Assembly (NCBI RefSeq): GCF_024622505.1
Contig: NZ_JANKAS010000010.1
Coordinates: forward strand, 1-64,000
Direction of reading: 5' to 3'
Source of the DNA: Irregularibacter muris
GTDB taxonomy: Bacteria > Bacillota > Clostridia > Eubacteriales > Garciellaceae
Length of the DNA stretch: 64,000 nt
The notes under the pieces: generated by a model
Told to the model about the DNA's origin: nothing
Databases searched by the model: none
What the model saw: the letters and a program-made list of their open reading frames with translations, nothing else
Translations under genes and position numbers: made by a program
Shown here: in pieces, positions 1-9,866 of the stretch
Position numbering within the stretch: position 1 is the stretch's first letter
How the letters are laid out: every line of letters begins with the position of its first letter

Positions 1-70
1 TATAACCTCCTTCGCCACGTAAATATGCATCTACAACTTTCTTTTTAAACTCATAACTGTATACAGCCAT
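1..70 (-). CDS. IS3-family transposase OrfA, N-terminal fragment (cut by window edge)
   Basis: Reading leftwards from the ATG at 70, 23 codons begin MAVYSYEFKKKVV and continue off the window. This matches the usual start of IS3/IS150-group OrfA proteins, the small helix-turn-helix DNA-binding partner of the DDE transposase. An SD (GGAGGT on the minus strand, 81-86) lies 10 nt upstream. The frame runs in the same direction as prfA, so transcription past prfA would enter it. Too little is visible to say whether the element is intact. Confidence 0.75.
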   Translation of the reverse strand, partial: MAVYSYEFKKKVVDAYLRGEGGY

Positions 71-75
71 AAAAA

Positions 76-124
76 TACCGACCTCCAATCGTTAGATTTT
101 TGGTCTAACTTTTGGGGGTCGGTA
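76..124 (-). promoter_or_regulatory. Hairpin that buries the transposase SD
   Basis: On the minus strand the terminal repeat (104-124) pairs with 76-96. The stem is an 8-bp block TACCGACC/GGTCGGTA, then CCAA/TTGG and GTTAGA/TCTAAC, separated by small mismatches. The 3' arm contains the GGAGGT SD of orfA and is followed by five T residues. Only a transcript entering from outside, such as prfA readthrough, carries both arms, so the fold should hide the SD and may also terminate. Sequestration of this kind is established for other IS elements; here it is inferred. Confidence 0.6.
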
Positions 125-144
125 CAAAAAGTGATGTTTTTTGA

Positions 145-1215
145 TTAGGATTGGGTTTTTTTCAATTTTTCTGCTTGGTCGGTAGTGGTCAATGCATCTA
201 TCATTTCGTCTATTTCTCCATCTAGGAAGGCCTCTAATTTGTGTACGGTAAGACCAATACGATGGTCAGTGATTCTTCCCTGGGGGAAGTTATAGGTACG
301 GATTCTTTCACTTCTATCTCCTGTGCCTACTTGGCTCTTTCTAGATTCTGCGATTTCTTCACTTTGTTTTTCTTGCTCTATTTCTAGTATTCTTGCTTTT
401 AAGATTTTCATGGCTTTATCTTTGTTTTTTAGTTGGGACTTTTCATCCTGGCAAGAAACCACGAGTCCTGTAGGTAGATGGGTAATACGCACTGCAGAGT
501 CAGTGGTGTTAACACTTTGTCCCCCATTGCCTGAGGAACGGAATACATCTACCCGTAAATCATTTTGACTGATTTCCACATCTACATCCTCTGCCTCTGG
601 TAGTACAGCTACTGTAGCCGTAGAGGTATGGATTCTTCCTCCGGATTCTGTAGTAGGAATTCTTTGTACTCTATGCACTCCACTTTCATATTTCAGACGA
701 CTATAGGCACCCTTACCCTCTATTAGGAATACAATTTCCTTTATTCCTCCGGTATCGGGAATATTGGAGCTCATGGTTTCTACTTTCCAGCCCTGTCTTT
801 CTGCATAGCGGGTATACATTCTGAGCAAATCTCCTGCAAATAGAGCCGCTTCATTTCCTCCTGCTCCCCCTCGAATTTCTACAATAACATTCTTTTCATC
901 GTTGGGGTCCTTAGGGATGAGAAGGACTTTTAGCTCTTCCTCTATGATTGTTTCTTTTTCTTCTAGTTCTTGTAGTTCTGTTTCTACCATTTCTTTAAAG
1001 TCTTTTTCTAGTTTGTCTTTTAGAAGCTCTTTGGCTTCTTCTATTCCTTCTATGACTTGTGTATATTCTTTATATTTGTTGACAATGGGCTCTAGATGAG
1101 AATGTTCTTTGACTAGCTCTTTCCATTGATTTTGATCGGCTATGATTTCAGGGTCACTAATTTGTTTACTTAGTTCTTGGTATCTTTCCCCTAGAAATTC
1201 TAATTTTTCTAACAT
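145..1215 (-). CDS. prfA: Peptide chain release factor 1 (RF1)
   Basis: RF1 recognises UAA/UAG in the ribosomal A site and triggers peptidyl-tRNA hydrolysis. From the ATG at 1215 the protein has 356 residues, normal for RF1. The GGQ catalytic tripeptide is at about 231-233, and a PTT at about 187-189 matches the PxT stop-codon reading motif. The first in-frame start upstream (1236) overlaps the SD GGAGGGGG, so 1215 is chosen. prmC, which methylates the GGQ glutamine, lies upstream. The 267-bp gap between them shows no gene. The native 3' flank is interrupted by the insertion sequence. Confidence 0.97.
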   Translation of the reverse strand: MLEKLEFLGERYQELSKQISDPEIIADQNQWKELVKEHSHLEPIVNKYKEYTQVIEGIEEAKELLKDKLEKDFKEMVETELQELEEKETIIEEELKVLLIPKDPNDEKNVIVEIRGGAGGNEAALFAGDLLRMYTRYAERQGWKVETMSSNIPDTGGIKEIVFLIEGKGAYSRLKYESGVHRVQRIPTTESGGRIHTSTATVAVLPEAEDVDVEISQNDLRVDVFRSSGNGGQSVNTTDSAVRITHLPTGLVVSCQDEKSQLKNKDKAMKILKARILEIEQEKQSEEIAESRKSQVGTGDRSERIRTYNFPQGRITDHRIGLTVHKLEAFLDGEIDEMIDALTTTDQAEKLKKTQS

Positions 1216-1482
1216 TGGGTTTCTTTCCCCCTCCATTAATTACGTTAATCTATCCTGCTTATTACCTTAGGGTCTTCCCCTTCATTTTATGTTTATTTTT
1301 ATTGATGGTGTTTTCCCTTGACTTTACTTGTCAAACGGCTACATATCCAAAATCCCTTCTCCCTTATGAAAACAATGTTTTGATGATTCCCAATGATTGT
1401 CCATGTTTTTACTGTGTCAAAGGTTTGTTGTTATTATACATTTTATGCCTCAAAAGATTATAACATGATTTTATTTTATAGT

Positions 1483-2361
1483 CTAGGGTTGGAAATGTTT
1501 GGCTTCTCCTAACACCACTCTTTTTATCCCAGCTAAATCCTTCTTTATTTCTATTCTCTTAAAATAGTCTTCCTCTTTCATTATCTGTACCACGTCCTCG
1601 GCTTGATCGTGGCCTACTTCAAAAATCATTTTCCCCTGGGACGATAAAAATTTCTTCCCCTCTTGGATTAATCTTCTATAGAAATCCAACCCATCCTCTC
1701 CTCCGTCTAGAGCCAGATGGGGTTCAAACAACCTTACCTCCCGTTGAAGATGGTTTATTTCCTCCCTGGGGATATAGGGTGGGTTGGAGATAAGCAAATC
1801 CACACTCTTTTGTAGTTCTGGACCCAGGGGGCTAAAGATATCCCCTATATAAAAGGTAACCTTTTCCTCTAAGCATAGGTTTCTGGCATTTTCCTGGGCG
1901 ATTTCAGATGCTTCCTTGGAGATGTCTACGCTATGGACATGACACCCCTGAATAAAATGGGCCAAGGATAGGGTGACGGCTCCACTTCCCGTACCTATAT
2001 CTACTATGTTTAAGGGTCTGTGCATATTTTGGGCCTCTTCTATAGCCCTTTCCACTAATATTTCTGTATCCGGTCGAGGGATGAGTACAGCAGGAGTCAC
2101 TTGGAAATTTAGGCCCATAAATTCCTGTTGACCGATAATATATTGAACAGGTTTGCCCTGACTTCTTTCCTTTATTTTTTGTTGATATTGTTTTTCTATA
2201 GATTCCTCAATAATCTCTCTTGGCTTGATAATAAAATCAATTCGCTGGCAATTTAATAAATGAGCTAATATAACCTCTGCATCCAGCCTTGCAGTGGCTA
2301 CCCCATGTTCTTTGAGTAATCTAGTGGCTTTTGCTAATAATTGTTCAATGGTCATACCCAT
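1483..2361 (-). CDS. prmC: Release factor glutamine methyltransferase PrmC/HemK
   Basis: PrmC transfers a methyl group from S-adenosylmethionine to the glutamine of the GGQ motif in release factors. The 292-residue protein has a helical N-terminal domain, a SAM-binding DIGTGSG at 121-127 and the substrate-binding NPPY at 193-196. The SD GGAG precedes two possible ATGs (2361 and 2355); 2361 is used. It lies between rpmE and prfA, as in many clostridia. Confidence 0.95.
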   Translation of the reverse strand: MGMTIEQLLAKATRLLKEHGVATARLDAEVILAHLLNCQRIDFIIKPREIIEESIEKQYQQKIKERSQGKPVQYIIGQQEFMGLNFQVTPAVLIPRPDTEILVERAIEEAQNMHRPLNIVDIGTGSGAVTLSLAHFIQGCHVHSVDISKEASEIAQENARNLCLEEKVTFYIGDIFSPLGPELQKSVDLLISNPPYIPREEINHLQREVRLFEPHLALDGGEDGLDFYRRLIQEGKKFLSSQGKMIFEVGHDQAEDVVQIMKEEDYFKRIEIKKDLAGIKRVVLGEAKHFQP

Positions 2362-2398
2362 GGCAAAGCTCCTTTCCCTTATAGGATACCCTAGGAAT

Positions 2399-2430
2399 AA
2401 AAAAACGAAAGCCGACCATAGGGTCGGCTT
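2399..2430 (-). terminator. Intrinsic terminator after rpmE
   Basis: A 9-bp perfect stem, AAGCCGACC/GGTCGGCTT with a 4-nt loop, is followed on the minus strand by CG and a run of seven T. It starts about 12 nt past the rpmE stop and separates rpmE from prmC. Confidence 0.9.
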
Positions 2431-2441
2431 AGAATGCTAGA

Positions 2442-2651
2442 TTATTCGCTATCTTTCATACCATATTTTCTCTTAAATCTTTCTACACGTCCACCTGTAT
2501 CTACAAGTTTTTGGCGTCCAGTAAAGAATGGATGGCATTCAGAACAAATTTCTACTTTTAATTCGTCTTTTACTGAGCCTGTTTCAAAGGTATTTCCACA
2601 AGCACATTTTACTATAGCTTTGTTATAATTTGGATGAATTCCTGCTTTCAT
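2442..2651 (-). CDS. rpmE: Ribosomal protein bL31, zinc-binding form
   Basis: This 69-residue protein of the large ribosomal subunit begins MKAGIHPNY. It keeps the zinc-binding cysteines (a CACG pair, then a CSEC pair), marking the C+ form rather than the zinc-independent paralogue. The ATG at 2651 has the SD AGAGGTG 7 nt upstream; the GTG at 2660 lies inside the SD region and is unlikely. It has its own promoter and terminator, so it is probably a single-gene transcript. Confidence 0.96.
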   Translation of the reverse strand: MKAGIHPNYNKAIVKCACGNTFETGSVKDELKVEICSECHPFFTGRQKLVDTGGRVERFKRKYGMKDSE

Positions 2652-2729
2652 CGAGTTCACCTCTTTCCTTACCTCAGAATCATATCATTGCAATTATTTA
2701 AATGAATTTGCTATGTTTACACTTTTTCT

Positions 2730-2758
2730 ATTATAACAAGATATTATTTCTTTGGCAA
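2730..2758 (-). promoter_or_regulatory. Sigma-A type promoter for rpmE
   Basis: On the minus strand a -35 TTGCCA (2753-2758) and a perfect -10 TATAAT (2730-2735) are separated by 17 bp. Start of transcription near 2723 would give a leader of about 70 nt before rpmE. Some Firmicute L31 genes have structured leaders; I could not confirm one here. Confidence 0.65.
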
Positions 2759-2838
2759 CTTTTTGATTGGTATTTTTACTATAACATTATTTCCATTTTC
2801 TATGCAAGGTTGTTTACTAGATTCTTGGTCTTACTATC

Positions 2839-3008
2839 GCTGTATTCGTTGATTCCGATTTACTCCTGTTTCGGGGCCAAGAGTTTGTAAGCTTCCTACA
2901 GGTCACGTCAAAACTCGCTTTGCTCAAACAGTTGACATGACTAATCTTTCGGTTCGCAAACATTCTCTAAGCCCCTTCACAAAGCAAATCTCCATCAACG
3001 AATACAGC
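2839..3008 (+). repeat. Palindromic dispersed repeat, family X (copy X0)
   Basis: This 170-bp non-coding element has perfect 15-bp inverted ends: GCTGTATTCGTTGAT at 2839-2853 and its complement at 2994-3008. Further inward the halves remain partly complementary. Its core (AAGAGTTTGTAA, then AACTCGCTTTGCTCAAACA, then CTTCACAAAGCA) recurs in copies at 61658-61833 and, inverted, at 61969-62149, but the terminal arms differ there. It fills most of the rpmE-rho gap; no open frame of note is present. Confidence 0.8.
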
Positions 3009-3106
3009 TAGTTTATCCGCTATCAATATATATCTATAATCTAATAAACACCTACACCCCTTAGTCAAAATACAAAGAAATTGTCTTCTACTATATATCC
3101 ATCTTA

Positions 3107-4510
3107 CTAATATTTAAAATCCTTTAAAACATTTTCCATATTACTTAAAAACTCTTCGTTGGTTTTGCTGCGGGAAAGATGTTTGATAATGACTTCTGTT
3201 ACCTCTCCTACGTTCATATTGTTCATGATATTTCGTATGCCCCATACAGCGCCCAATTGGGTCTGATCAAGAAGAAGATCCTCCCTACGGGTACCTGATC
3301 TATTGATTTCAATGGCGGGGAATATTCTCCGTTCGGATAGTTTTCTATCTAGGTGTAGTTCCATATTGCCTGTCCCTTTAAATTCTTCAAAGATGACATC
3401 GTCCATTCTACTGCCGGTGTCAATTAGGGCAGTGGCTAAGATGGTCAGACTGCCTCCCTCTTCTATGTTTCGGGCGGCTCCAAAAAATCTTTTGGGTCTA
3501 TGGAGGGCTCCTGGATCAAGTCCACCTGATAGGGTTCTTCCCGATGGGGGGACCACCATATTGTTTGCTCTAGCCAGTCTAGTGATGCTGTCTAAAAGGA
3601 TGACCACATCTTTTCCTTGTTCTACCAGTCTTTTGGCCCTCTCCAATACCATGTCAGAAACCTTAATATGATTTTCTGGCAATTCATCAAAGGTAGAATA
3701 AATAACATCTCCCTTGATAGACCTCTGCATATCCGTGACTTCTTCAGGACGTTCGTCAATTAAAAGGACTATGAGTTCTATATCTGGATGGTTTTTGGCA
3801 ATGCTATTGGCAACTTTTTTTAATAAAATGGTTTTTCCTGCTTTAGGAGGGGCGACAATCATTCCTCTTTGTCCCTTGCCGATAGGAGCAATAAAATCTA
3901 CCAATCTTGTGGAAAGATCGTTGGGGTTATATTCTAATTTAATTCTTTCATTGGGAAAGATGGGGGTAAGATCGTCAAAGGAAGGTCTTCGTACCACAGA
4001 TTCGGGACGGTCATCATTTACAGCCTCTACAAATAATAAAGCGTTGTACTTCTCCCCATCCTTTGGGGTTCTGATTTTTCCTATGATTTTGTCCCCTGTT
4101 CTTAGATTAAATCTTCTGATTTGAGAGGGAGAAACATAAATATCCTTATCTCCTGAAAGATAATTGCTTACTCTTAAAAAGCCGTAACCATCAGGTAAAA
4201 TTTCTAAAACACCTACTCGGGTCACTGCATCCTCAATAGAATCCTTTAGTTTTGGATATTTAGGTCGGGAATTTTGATGACGATGTTGTTCTTTCTCTTT
4301 CTCTTCTTTGGGATTTTCATCTATACTTTTAGCCTTGGTCTCATCCTTTAATGAGCTATCCTCTGGGGACGAGCTTTTTGCTTTCTTATGATCTTCAATC
4401 AAATGGATTAATTCATCCTTTTTATATTTGGTAACCGATTTAATTTCCAATGCCTTGGCTATTTCCCGCAGCTCTGCCACAGTTTTTTTTGTTAAATCTA
4501 TTGATTCCAA
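3107..4510 (-). CDS. rho: Transcription termination factor Rho
   Basis: Rho is a hexameric RNA helicase that ends transcription of untranslated RNA. In the 467-residue protein, residues 1-45 form the Rho N-terminal helical domain. A charged Lys/Glu-rich linker (about 43-90) follows, then a cold-shock-like RNA-binding domain and the ATPase core with Walker A APPKAGKT at 220-227 and a Walker B ending VILLDS. The start is a TTG at 4510, supported by GGAGG 8 nt upstream; no ATG nearby fits. The highly charged insert is typical of Rho from Firmicutes. Confidence 0.96.
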   Translation of the reverse strand: MESIDLTKKTVAELREIAKALEIKSVTKYKKDELIHLIEDHKKAKSSSPEDSSLKDETKAKSIDENPKEEKEKEQHRHQNSRPKYPKLKDSIEDAVTRVGVLEILPDGYGFLRVSNYLSGDKDIYVSPSQIRRFNLRTGDKIIGKIRTPKDGEKYNALLFVEAVNDDRPESVVRRPSFDDLTPIFPNERIKLEYNPNDLSTRLVDFIAPIGKGQRGMIVAPPKAGKTILLKKVANSIAKNHPDIELIVLLIDERPEEVTDMQRSIKGDVIYSTFDELPENHIKVSDMVLERAKRLVEQGKDVVILLDSITRLARANNMVVPPSGRTLSGGLDPGALHRPKRFFGAARNIEEGGSLTILATALIDTGSRMDDVIFEEFKGTGNMELHLDRKLSERRIFPAIEINRSGTRREDLLLDQTQLGAVWGIRNIMNNMNVGEVTEVIIKHLSRSKTNEEFLSNMENVLKDFKY

Positions 4511-4792
4511 ATTTCCACCTCCGTGTTTTTACGCTAAAAAGTTTTAAACAATTTAAGTCATTAGGAAAAAGACTATTCATAATATGAAATTTTCCTAGCA
4601 CAATTGAAAGGCTAGGGAGTATATGTATCTGTGTCTATATAGAGTTTTCTTATATTATTTACTATTATTTACCAAATTGGATTTTTTTAAAAGGAATATA
4701 GAGAAAAGTTTAATGATGTAGGAATGTTGACAATGTTCTTTCTAAATATACCACTTGCCTTAGGTTTCGTCAAATGGGAGGAAAGAAAGCTC
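4511..4792. other. Gap upstream of rho
   Basis: AT-rich and without a credible gene. On the rho strand it carries the rho SD and a weak hairpin, CCTAGC/GCTAGG at 4594-4616, that could be a leader structure. I see no convincing -35/-10 pair. The terminator of the next gene lies at its far end. Confidence 0.5.
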
Positions 4793-4832
4793 AAAAAAAA
4801 TAGAAGGCAGGGGTTTTCCCCTCCCTTCTATC
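4793..4832 (-). terminator. Intrinsic terminator after the zinc-ribbon gene
   Basis: On the minus strand ATAGAAGG and AGGGG pair with CCCCT and CCTTCTAT across a 4-nt A loop, with one mismatch, followed by eight T. It lies 12 nt past the stop codon at 4845 and separates that gene from rho. Confidence 0.88.
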
Positions 4833-4844
4833 CTCGCGATATAT

Positions 4845-5489
4845 TTAGTTAGGATCCATAGGGTAGCTTTCCCATCGAGAAAACGGGTTTTTCCCTATAT
4901 ATATGCTTTCCCTATTTTTCAAATCTTCCACATCTTTTCGAGTATTGGCGGATACCATGTATGTGTTTCGACAGTTATTACATTTTAGTTCTATTTTATC
5001 CGGTAAAAGGTTGACATCTACATCTGACATGCCGCATTCACAGGTCAATCCTTGTTCTTCTGCCAAATCATGTAAAAGGTTTAAGCACTCCATCATGATT
5101 TCACCATTCTCAAAGTAATCATCATAACCTAGATCATCTATAATATCCTCTAAATCTTGCTCATATTCATCCACGATTTTCTCTACCCTGTTTTTTTCTC
5201 CTAAAAAGCACAACTCTAGGTCATAATCATGGCAAGATAAAATCACCGGCTCTCCCTTTAGAATTTCTCTTAAGGAAATCTGGTAAATATGTTGTGTTGT
5301 ACACACTGCACAGGGGATACTAATCCAATAGGTTTTATAATTTCTTGTGGTTATATTTATTCCCTTATGCCCACAGGAACAATTTAGCTGCAGGGGCTTT
5401 TTCCCAGATAGTTGAAAGAGCGAAAGATGATAGAATTCTATTTTTCCACACTCATCACACCTATGGGCTATTGTAAATTGTGTTTCCAA
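4845..5489 (-). CDS. Zinc-ribbon protein of unknown function
   Basis: A 214-residue protein with repeated cysteine pairs: CDEC near residue 13, CSCG near 37, CAVC near 60, CECG near 150 and CNNC near 170. They suggest two or three zinc ribbons around an acidic middle (about 105-135, many Asp/Glu). No signal peptide or membrane segment is seen. The start is TTG at 5489 with GGAGGT 9 nt upstream. I do not recognise a function. The gene sits directly beside the DnaA-box cluster, which forms its upstream region, so DnaA control is conceivable but unproven. Confidence 0.75.
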   Translation of the reverse strand: METQFTIAHRCDECGKIEFYHLSLFQLSGKKPLQLNCSCGHKGINITTRNYKTYWISIPCAVCTTQHIYQISLREILKGEPVILSCHDYDLELCFLGEKNRVEKIVDEYEQDLEDIIDDLGYDDYFENGEIMMECLNLLHDLAEEQGLTCECGMSDVDVNLLPDKIELKCNNCRNTYMVSANTRKDVEDLKNRESIYIGKNPFSRWESYPMDPN

Positions 5490-5640
5490 CCCGAAAACAC
5501 CTCCTTTTAATCACCTCAACTAATATAATATGTTCTAGATAAATAATGAAAATCCTTTGTTATTATTTAAGTTTCTTTATTATTTTTTATGAAATCCATT
5601 GCATATTTTTTGAAAATTTTTCGTTTTTTTGTCTTTAAGA

Positions 5641-5907
5641 TTATCAACATTATCCACAAAATTATACTCCACAAACCCTGTGGTTAATTCTTGTGGTTTA
5701 TCTCTAATCTACCCACAAGATATACAAAAAGTTGTCGAACATACTATCTATTCACAGTTTTATCCACATTATCCACAGTTTTATGTGGAGTTTTCCACAC
5801 AGTTCCCTATTTTACCCACAATTTTCCAAAAATTTGCTAATAATTTAGACAATTTAGATAAAATAAAGGGGTTTATACCGTCATAAAAAGATTGAACCTG
5901 TGGATAA
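5641..5907. promoter_or_regulatory. DnaA-box cluster
   Basis: Within 270 bp there are four perfect DnaA boxes TTATCCACA: plus strand at 5650-5658, 5760-5768 and 5769-5777 (the last two abutting), minus strand at 5899-5907. One-mismatch boxes occur at 5641-5649, 5679-5687 (minus), 5791-5799 and 5812-5820, with weaker ones between. Flanks are very AT-rich (5560-5640 and 5821-5870). Genes on both sides read on the minus strand. This density is far above chance and indicates DnaA binding in the cell. Whether it regulates, titrates or initiates cannot be told from sequence. Confidence 0.85.
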
Positions 5908-5921
5908 ATGATATTTTAGCA

Positions 5922-5973
5922 TGAAAAAGAGGCCGCCCAAGAACATATATTTATATGCCCCTGGGACAGCCCC
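5922..5973 (-). terminator. Terminator after pyrG
   Basis: On the minus strand a long imperfect stem directly follows the pyrG stop. GGGGCTGTCCCA and a CATATA block pair with TATATG and TGGGCGGCCTC, followed by CTTTTTC. It separates pyrG from the DnaA-box region. Confidence 0.75.
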
Positions 5974-7608
<1,635 letters not shown>

Positions 7609-7772
7609 CTATGATAAATCGTGAAATAATATCTTATTTCTACAATATCCTTTATTGTAACTTTAACTCCAATATTTTATACTTTTCTACATGTGCTGTC
7701 AAATGCAAAAGAGAGGAAAAATATAGAGTATATAGAAACTGAGATAGGGAAAAGTTAAAGCTCAAAATTTCT

Positions 7773-8732
7773 CTAAAGGCTATTGGTCCATTTCCCACAA
7801 CGATCGCCCCACATGGCAATCACTTGTCCGTCGGCTTCCACTTTGATGACTTCACATTGGTTGGAACAACCGGTACAATCAAAGCTGGAAGGAGTGAATT
7901 CCATATCTAGGGATTCAAATCCTCTAAAGGTAGTTTTTTGCTTACTTTGGGTGATGTATTCCTTAGAAAGAAGGGCCGCTCCTAGGGCACCCATGACCTT
8001 ATGATGCTCAGGCACGGTAATATCTGGGCCTACCTCTCTTTTAAAGGCAGCCACTATCCCCTTATTGGCAGCTACACCTCCCTGGAAAGCAAAGGGCGGT
8101 TCTAGTTTTTTCCCCCTACCTAGGTTATTGATATAGTTTCTCACCAGGGCTTGGCACAGTCCATTGATAATCTCCGCCTTGGAAAAACCAAATTGTTGTT
8201 TGGCAATCATGTCAGATTCGGCAAATACTGTACATCGCCCTGCAATACGGACATCTTTTTGAGCGGTAAGGGCCATGTCCCCAAATTCTTCAATGGGAAT
8301 GCCCAATCTTTCAGATTGATGATCCAAAAAGGATCCCGTTCCTGCGGCACATACGGTGTTCATGGCAAAATCCACAACCATTTCATCCTGTAGGATAATA
8401 ATCTTTGAGTCCTGTCCCCCGATTTCAAAGATAGTTCGTACTCCTGGTACCTCTTGGATGGATGCAACGGCATGGGCAGTGATCTCATTTTTTACAATAT
8501 CTGCCCCTACCATAACTCCTGCCAGTTGCCTTCCACTGCCTGTGGCTCCCACCCCCAATACTTCCACATTCTCATATTCTTTTTTTAATTCTCCTAATCC
8601 TCTTTTTACTGAGGCTATAGGTTGCCCATTGGTTCTTTGGTAATTTTCAAAAATTAAATTTCCTGATAGATCTATGGCAACAACATTGGTACTGACAGAA
8701 CCTACATCAATGCCAATAAAAATTTTTCCCAT
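7773..8732 (-). CDS. 2-hydroxyacyl-CoA dehydratase activator-like ATPase (BadF/BadG family)
   Basis: The 319-residue protein belongs to the actin-fold ATPase family of HgdC/FldI/BcrA-D. These use ATP to push an electron from a [4Fe-4S] cluster into a dehydratase or reductase. The phosphate-binding GIDVGSVSTN is at the N-terminus; the cluster cysteines are in NTVCAAGTGSF (about 128) and GRCTVF (about 167). Unlike classic HgdC (about 260 residues) it has a C-terminal extension with four more cysteines (CTGCSNQC and RCGKW), perhaps a second cluster. It is the third gene of a tight minus-strand module with two DUF2229-type proteins. Its substrate is unknown. Confidence 0.88.
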   Translation of the reverse strand: MGKIFIGIDVGSVSTNVVAIDLSGNLIFENYQRTNGQPIASVKRGLGELKKEYENVEVLGVGATGSGRQLAGVMVGADIVKNEITAHAVASIQEVPGVRTIFEIGGQDSKIIILQDEMVVDFAMNTVCAAGTGSFLDHQSERLGIPIEEFGDMALTAQKDVRIAGRCTVFAESDMIAKQQFGFSKAEIINGLCQALVRNYINNLGRGKKLEPPFAFQGGVAANKGIVAAFKREVGPDITVPEHHKVMGALGAALLSKEYITQSKQKTTFRGFESLDMEFTPSSFDCTGCSNQCEVIKVEADGQVIAMWGDRCGKWTNSL

Positions 8733-8746
8733 AGTTTATTTCCCCC

Positions 8747-9847
8747 TTATGCTATAACAGCAGTTTTATGTTGATTATTCTTTTTGTTTTTTAATAAATC
8801 TACAAAGGCTTCTATACGGGTAAGATTGTTGGCCAGTCCTGTTTGTTCATCTAAGGGAATGGTGAGTACTGGGATATCCAGCTCCTCTGATATCTTAGGC
8901 ATAATGCCCTGGGAAATGAGTTCTGGCAAACAAGCAAAGGGCATTAAATGAATAATTCCATCAAAACCTTGCTGCTTATAATCCACAATATGACCCATGG
9001 TCTGTTTTGCATGGCCCCCTATAGAGATTTCAATCCAAGGTTCACCTTTTTTTAGAATTTCATCTTCATGGGTTTTTTTAAAGGGAATCATATTGTGTTC
9101 TACCCACTGGGAAAGATATTGGGATCTTCTCACTTCTACTCCCATATCTCCTAGTACCTTTTCTATTTGCATATTAATGGAAGGTTCCATGACCACATAG
9201 ATTTCCCCCACTATCCCTATACGGATTTTTTCCTGGGGAGCTACTTCTTGTAGTTCTACCCTATCTAATTGATCATAAAAATATTTTTTAAATTCTTCTA
9301 ATTGTTCCTTGGTTTCTACTTCATCTAGTTTTCTCTGAATGGCATCCCATATTTTATTACAGGTGCCCTTTGCCTTCTCATAGGCCCTTAGGGTTTGAAT
9401 GCGCATCTCTAGGCTATCTACCACCTGGAGCATTTGATAGACAAGCCTGACGATTTTATATACCTTAAATATAGAATTTTTACCCTTAATCTTGCGTACA
9501 TTTTGTATATTGCGTTTAATATTATCCCGCCAACCATCGAAAACAATGAAGTCCACATCATAGCCCAACTGTTTTAGCGTTTGTTGATGGTTTTCTCCAT
9601 AAAAGCCTGCCCGACAAGGGCCATGTCCTCCACTGGTGACGATGGTATCTGCCCCCATCTTTATGGCTTCAATATAGGAGCCCATAATCACCTTTAGGGG
9701 AAAACAAGCAAATTCTGGACTATATTTTACCCCGAGATCTATCGTTCTTTGGGAAGGTCTAGGGGGCATAATGACGTCATGTCCCAATAATTCCAACACT
9801 TTTTTATATACAAAGGGAACGCCCATATAGGGAAAGGATATTTTCAT
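8747..9847 (-). CDS. Activase-associated DUF2229-type protein (HgdB-like), copy 1
   Basis: A 366-residue cytosolic protein related to the 2-hydroxyglutaryl-CoA dehydratase subunit fold. Likely iron-sulfur ligands are the cysteine in PEFACFPLK (about 50), that in GHGPCRAG (about 80) and that in FACLPE (about 300). The ATG at 9847 has GGAG 8 nt upstream; the in-frame GTG at 9856 overlaps that SD. It lies 14 nt before the activator gene. In many clostridia these parts are fused in one large protein; here they are separate. Reaction unknown. Confidence 0.8.
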   Translation of the reverse strand: MKISFPYMGVPFVYKKVLELLGHDVIMPPRPSQRTIDLGVKYSPEFACFPLKVIMGSYIEAIKMGADTIVTSGGHGPCRAGFYGENHQQTLKQLGYDVDFIVFDGWRDNIKRNIQNVRKIKGKNSIFKVYKIVRLVYQMLQVVDSLEMRIQTLRAYEKAKGTCNKIWDAIQRKLDEVETKEQLEEFKKYFYDQLDRVELQEVAPQEKIRIGIVGEIYVVMEPSINMQIEKVLGDMGVEVRRSQYLSQWVEHNMIPFKKTHEDEILKKGEPWIEISIGGHAKQTMGHIVDYKQQGFDGIIHLMPFACLPELISQGIMPKISEELDIPVLTIPLDEQTGLANNLTRIEAFVDLLKNKKNNQHKTAVIA

Positions 9848-9866
9848 GTCACACACTCCTTCTCTG

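Larger units (their letters stand above)
1..126 (-). mobile_element. End of an IS3-family (IS150-like) insertion sequence
   Basis: The outer end reads, on the minus strand, TGTACCGACCCCCAAAAGTT (107-126), which looks like a terminal inverted repeat of Firmicute IS150-group elements. It is followed inward by the start of orfA. The boundary at 126 leaves only 18 bp to the prfA stop codon, so the element has probably replaced or moved the native prfA 3' region. The other end and any target duplication lie outside the window. Confidence 0.7.

Noticed and set aside
2839-3008. CRISPR array
   Set aside because: Repeats are palindromic, long and single, with no regular spacer pattern; no cas genes are in the window.
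3714-4124. 136-codon open frame opposite rho
   Set aside because: Antisense to a conserved ATPase core, no SD, and it arises from codon bias of the real gene. The same holds for long antisense frames at 53567-53998 (ispE) and 3303-3671 (rho).
5629-5886. Plus-strand open frame of 85 codons across the DnaA boxes
   Set aside because: Its composition simply reads the repeated TTATCCACA sequence; no SD, no family, and a binding-site cluster explains the region.
5490-5973. Chromosomal replication origin (oriC)
   Set aside because: DnaA boxes and AT-rich DNA fit, but dnaA/dnaN/rpmH are absent, the flanking genes do not switch strand, and skew cannot be measured here. Kept only as a DnaA-box cluster.
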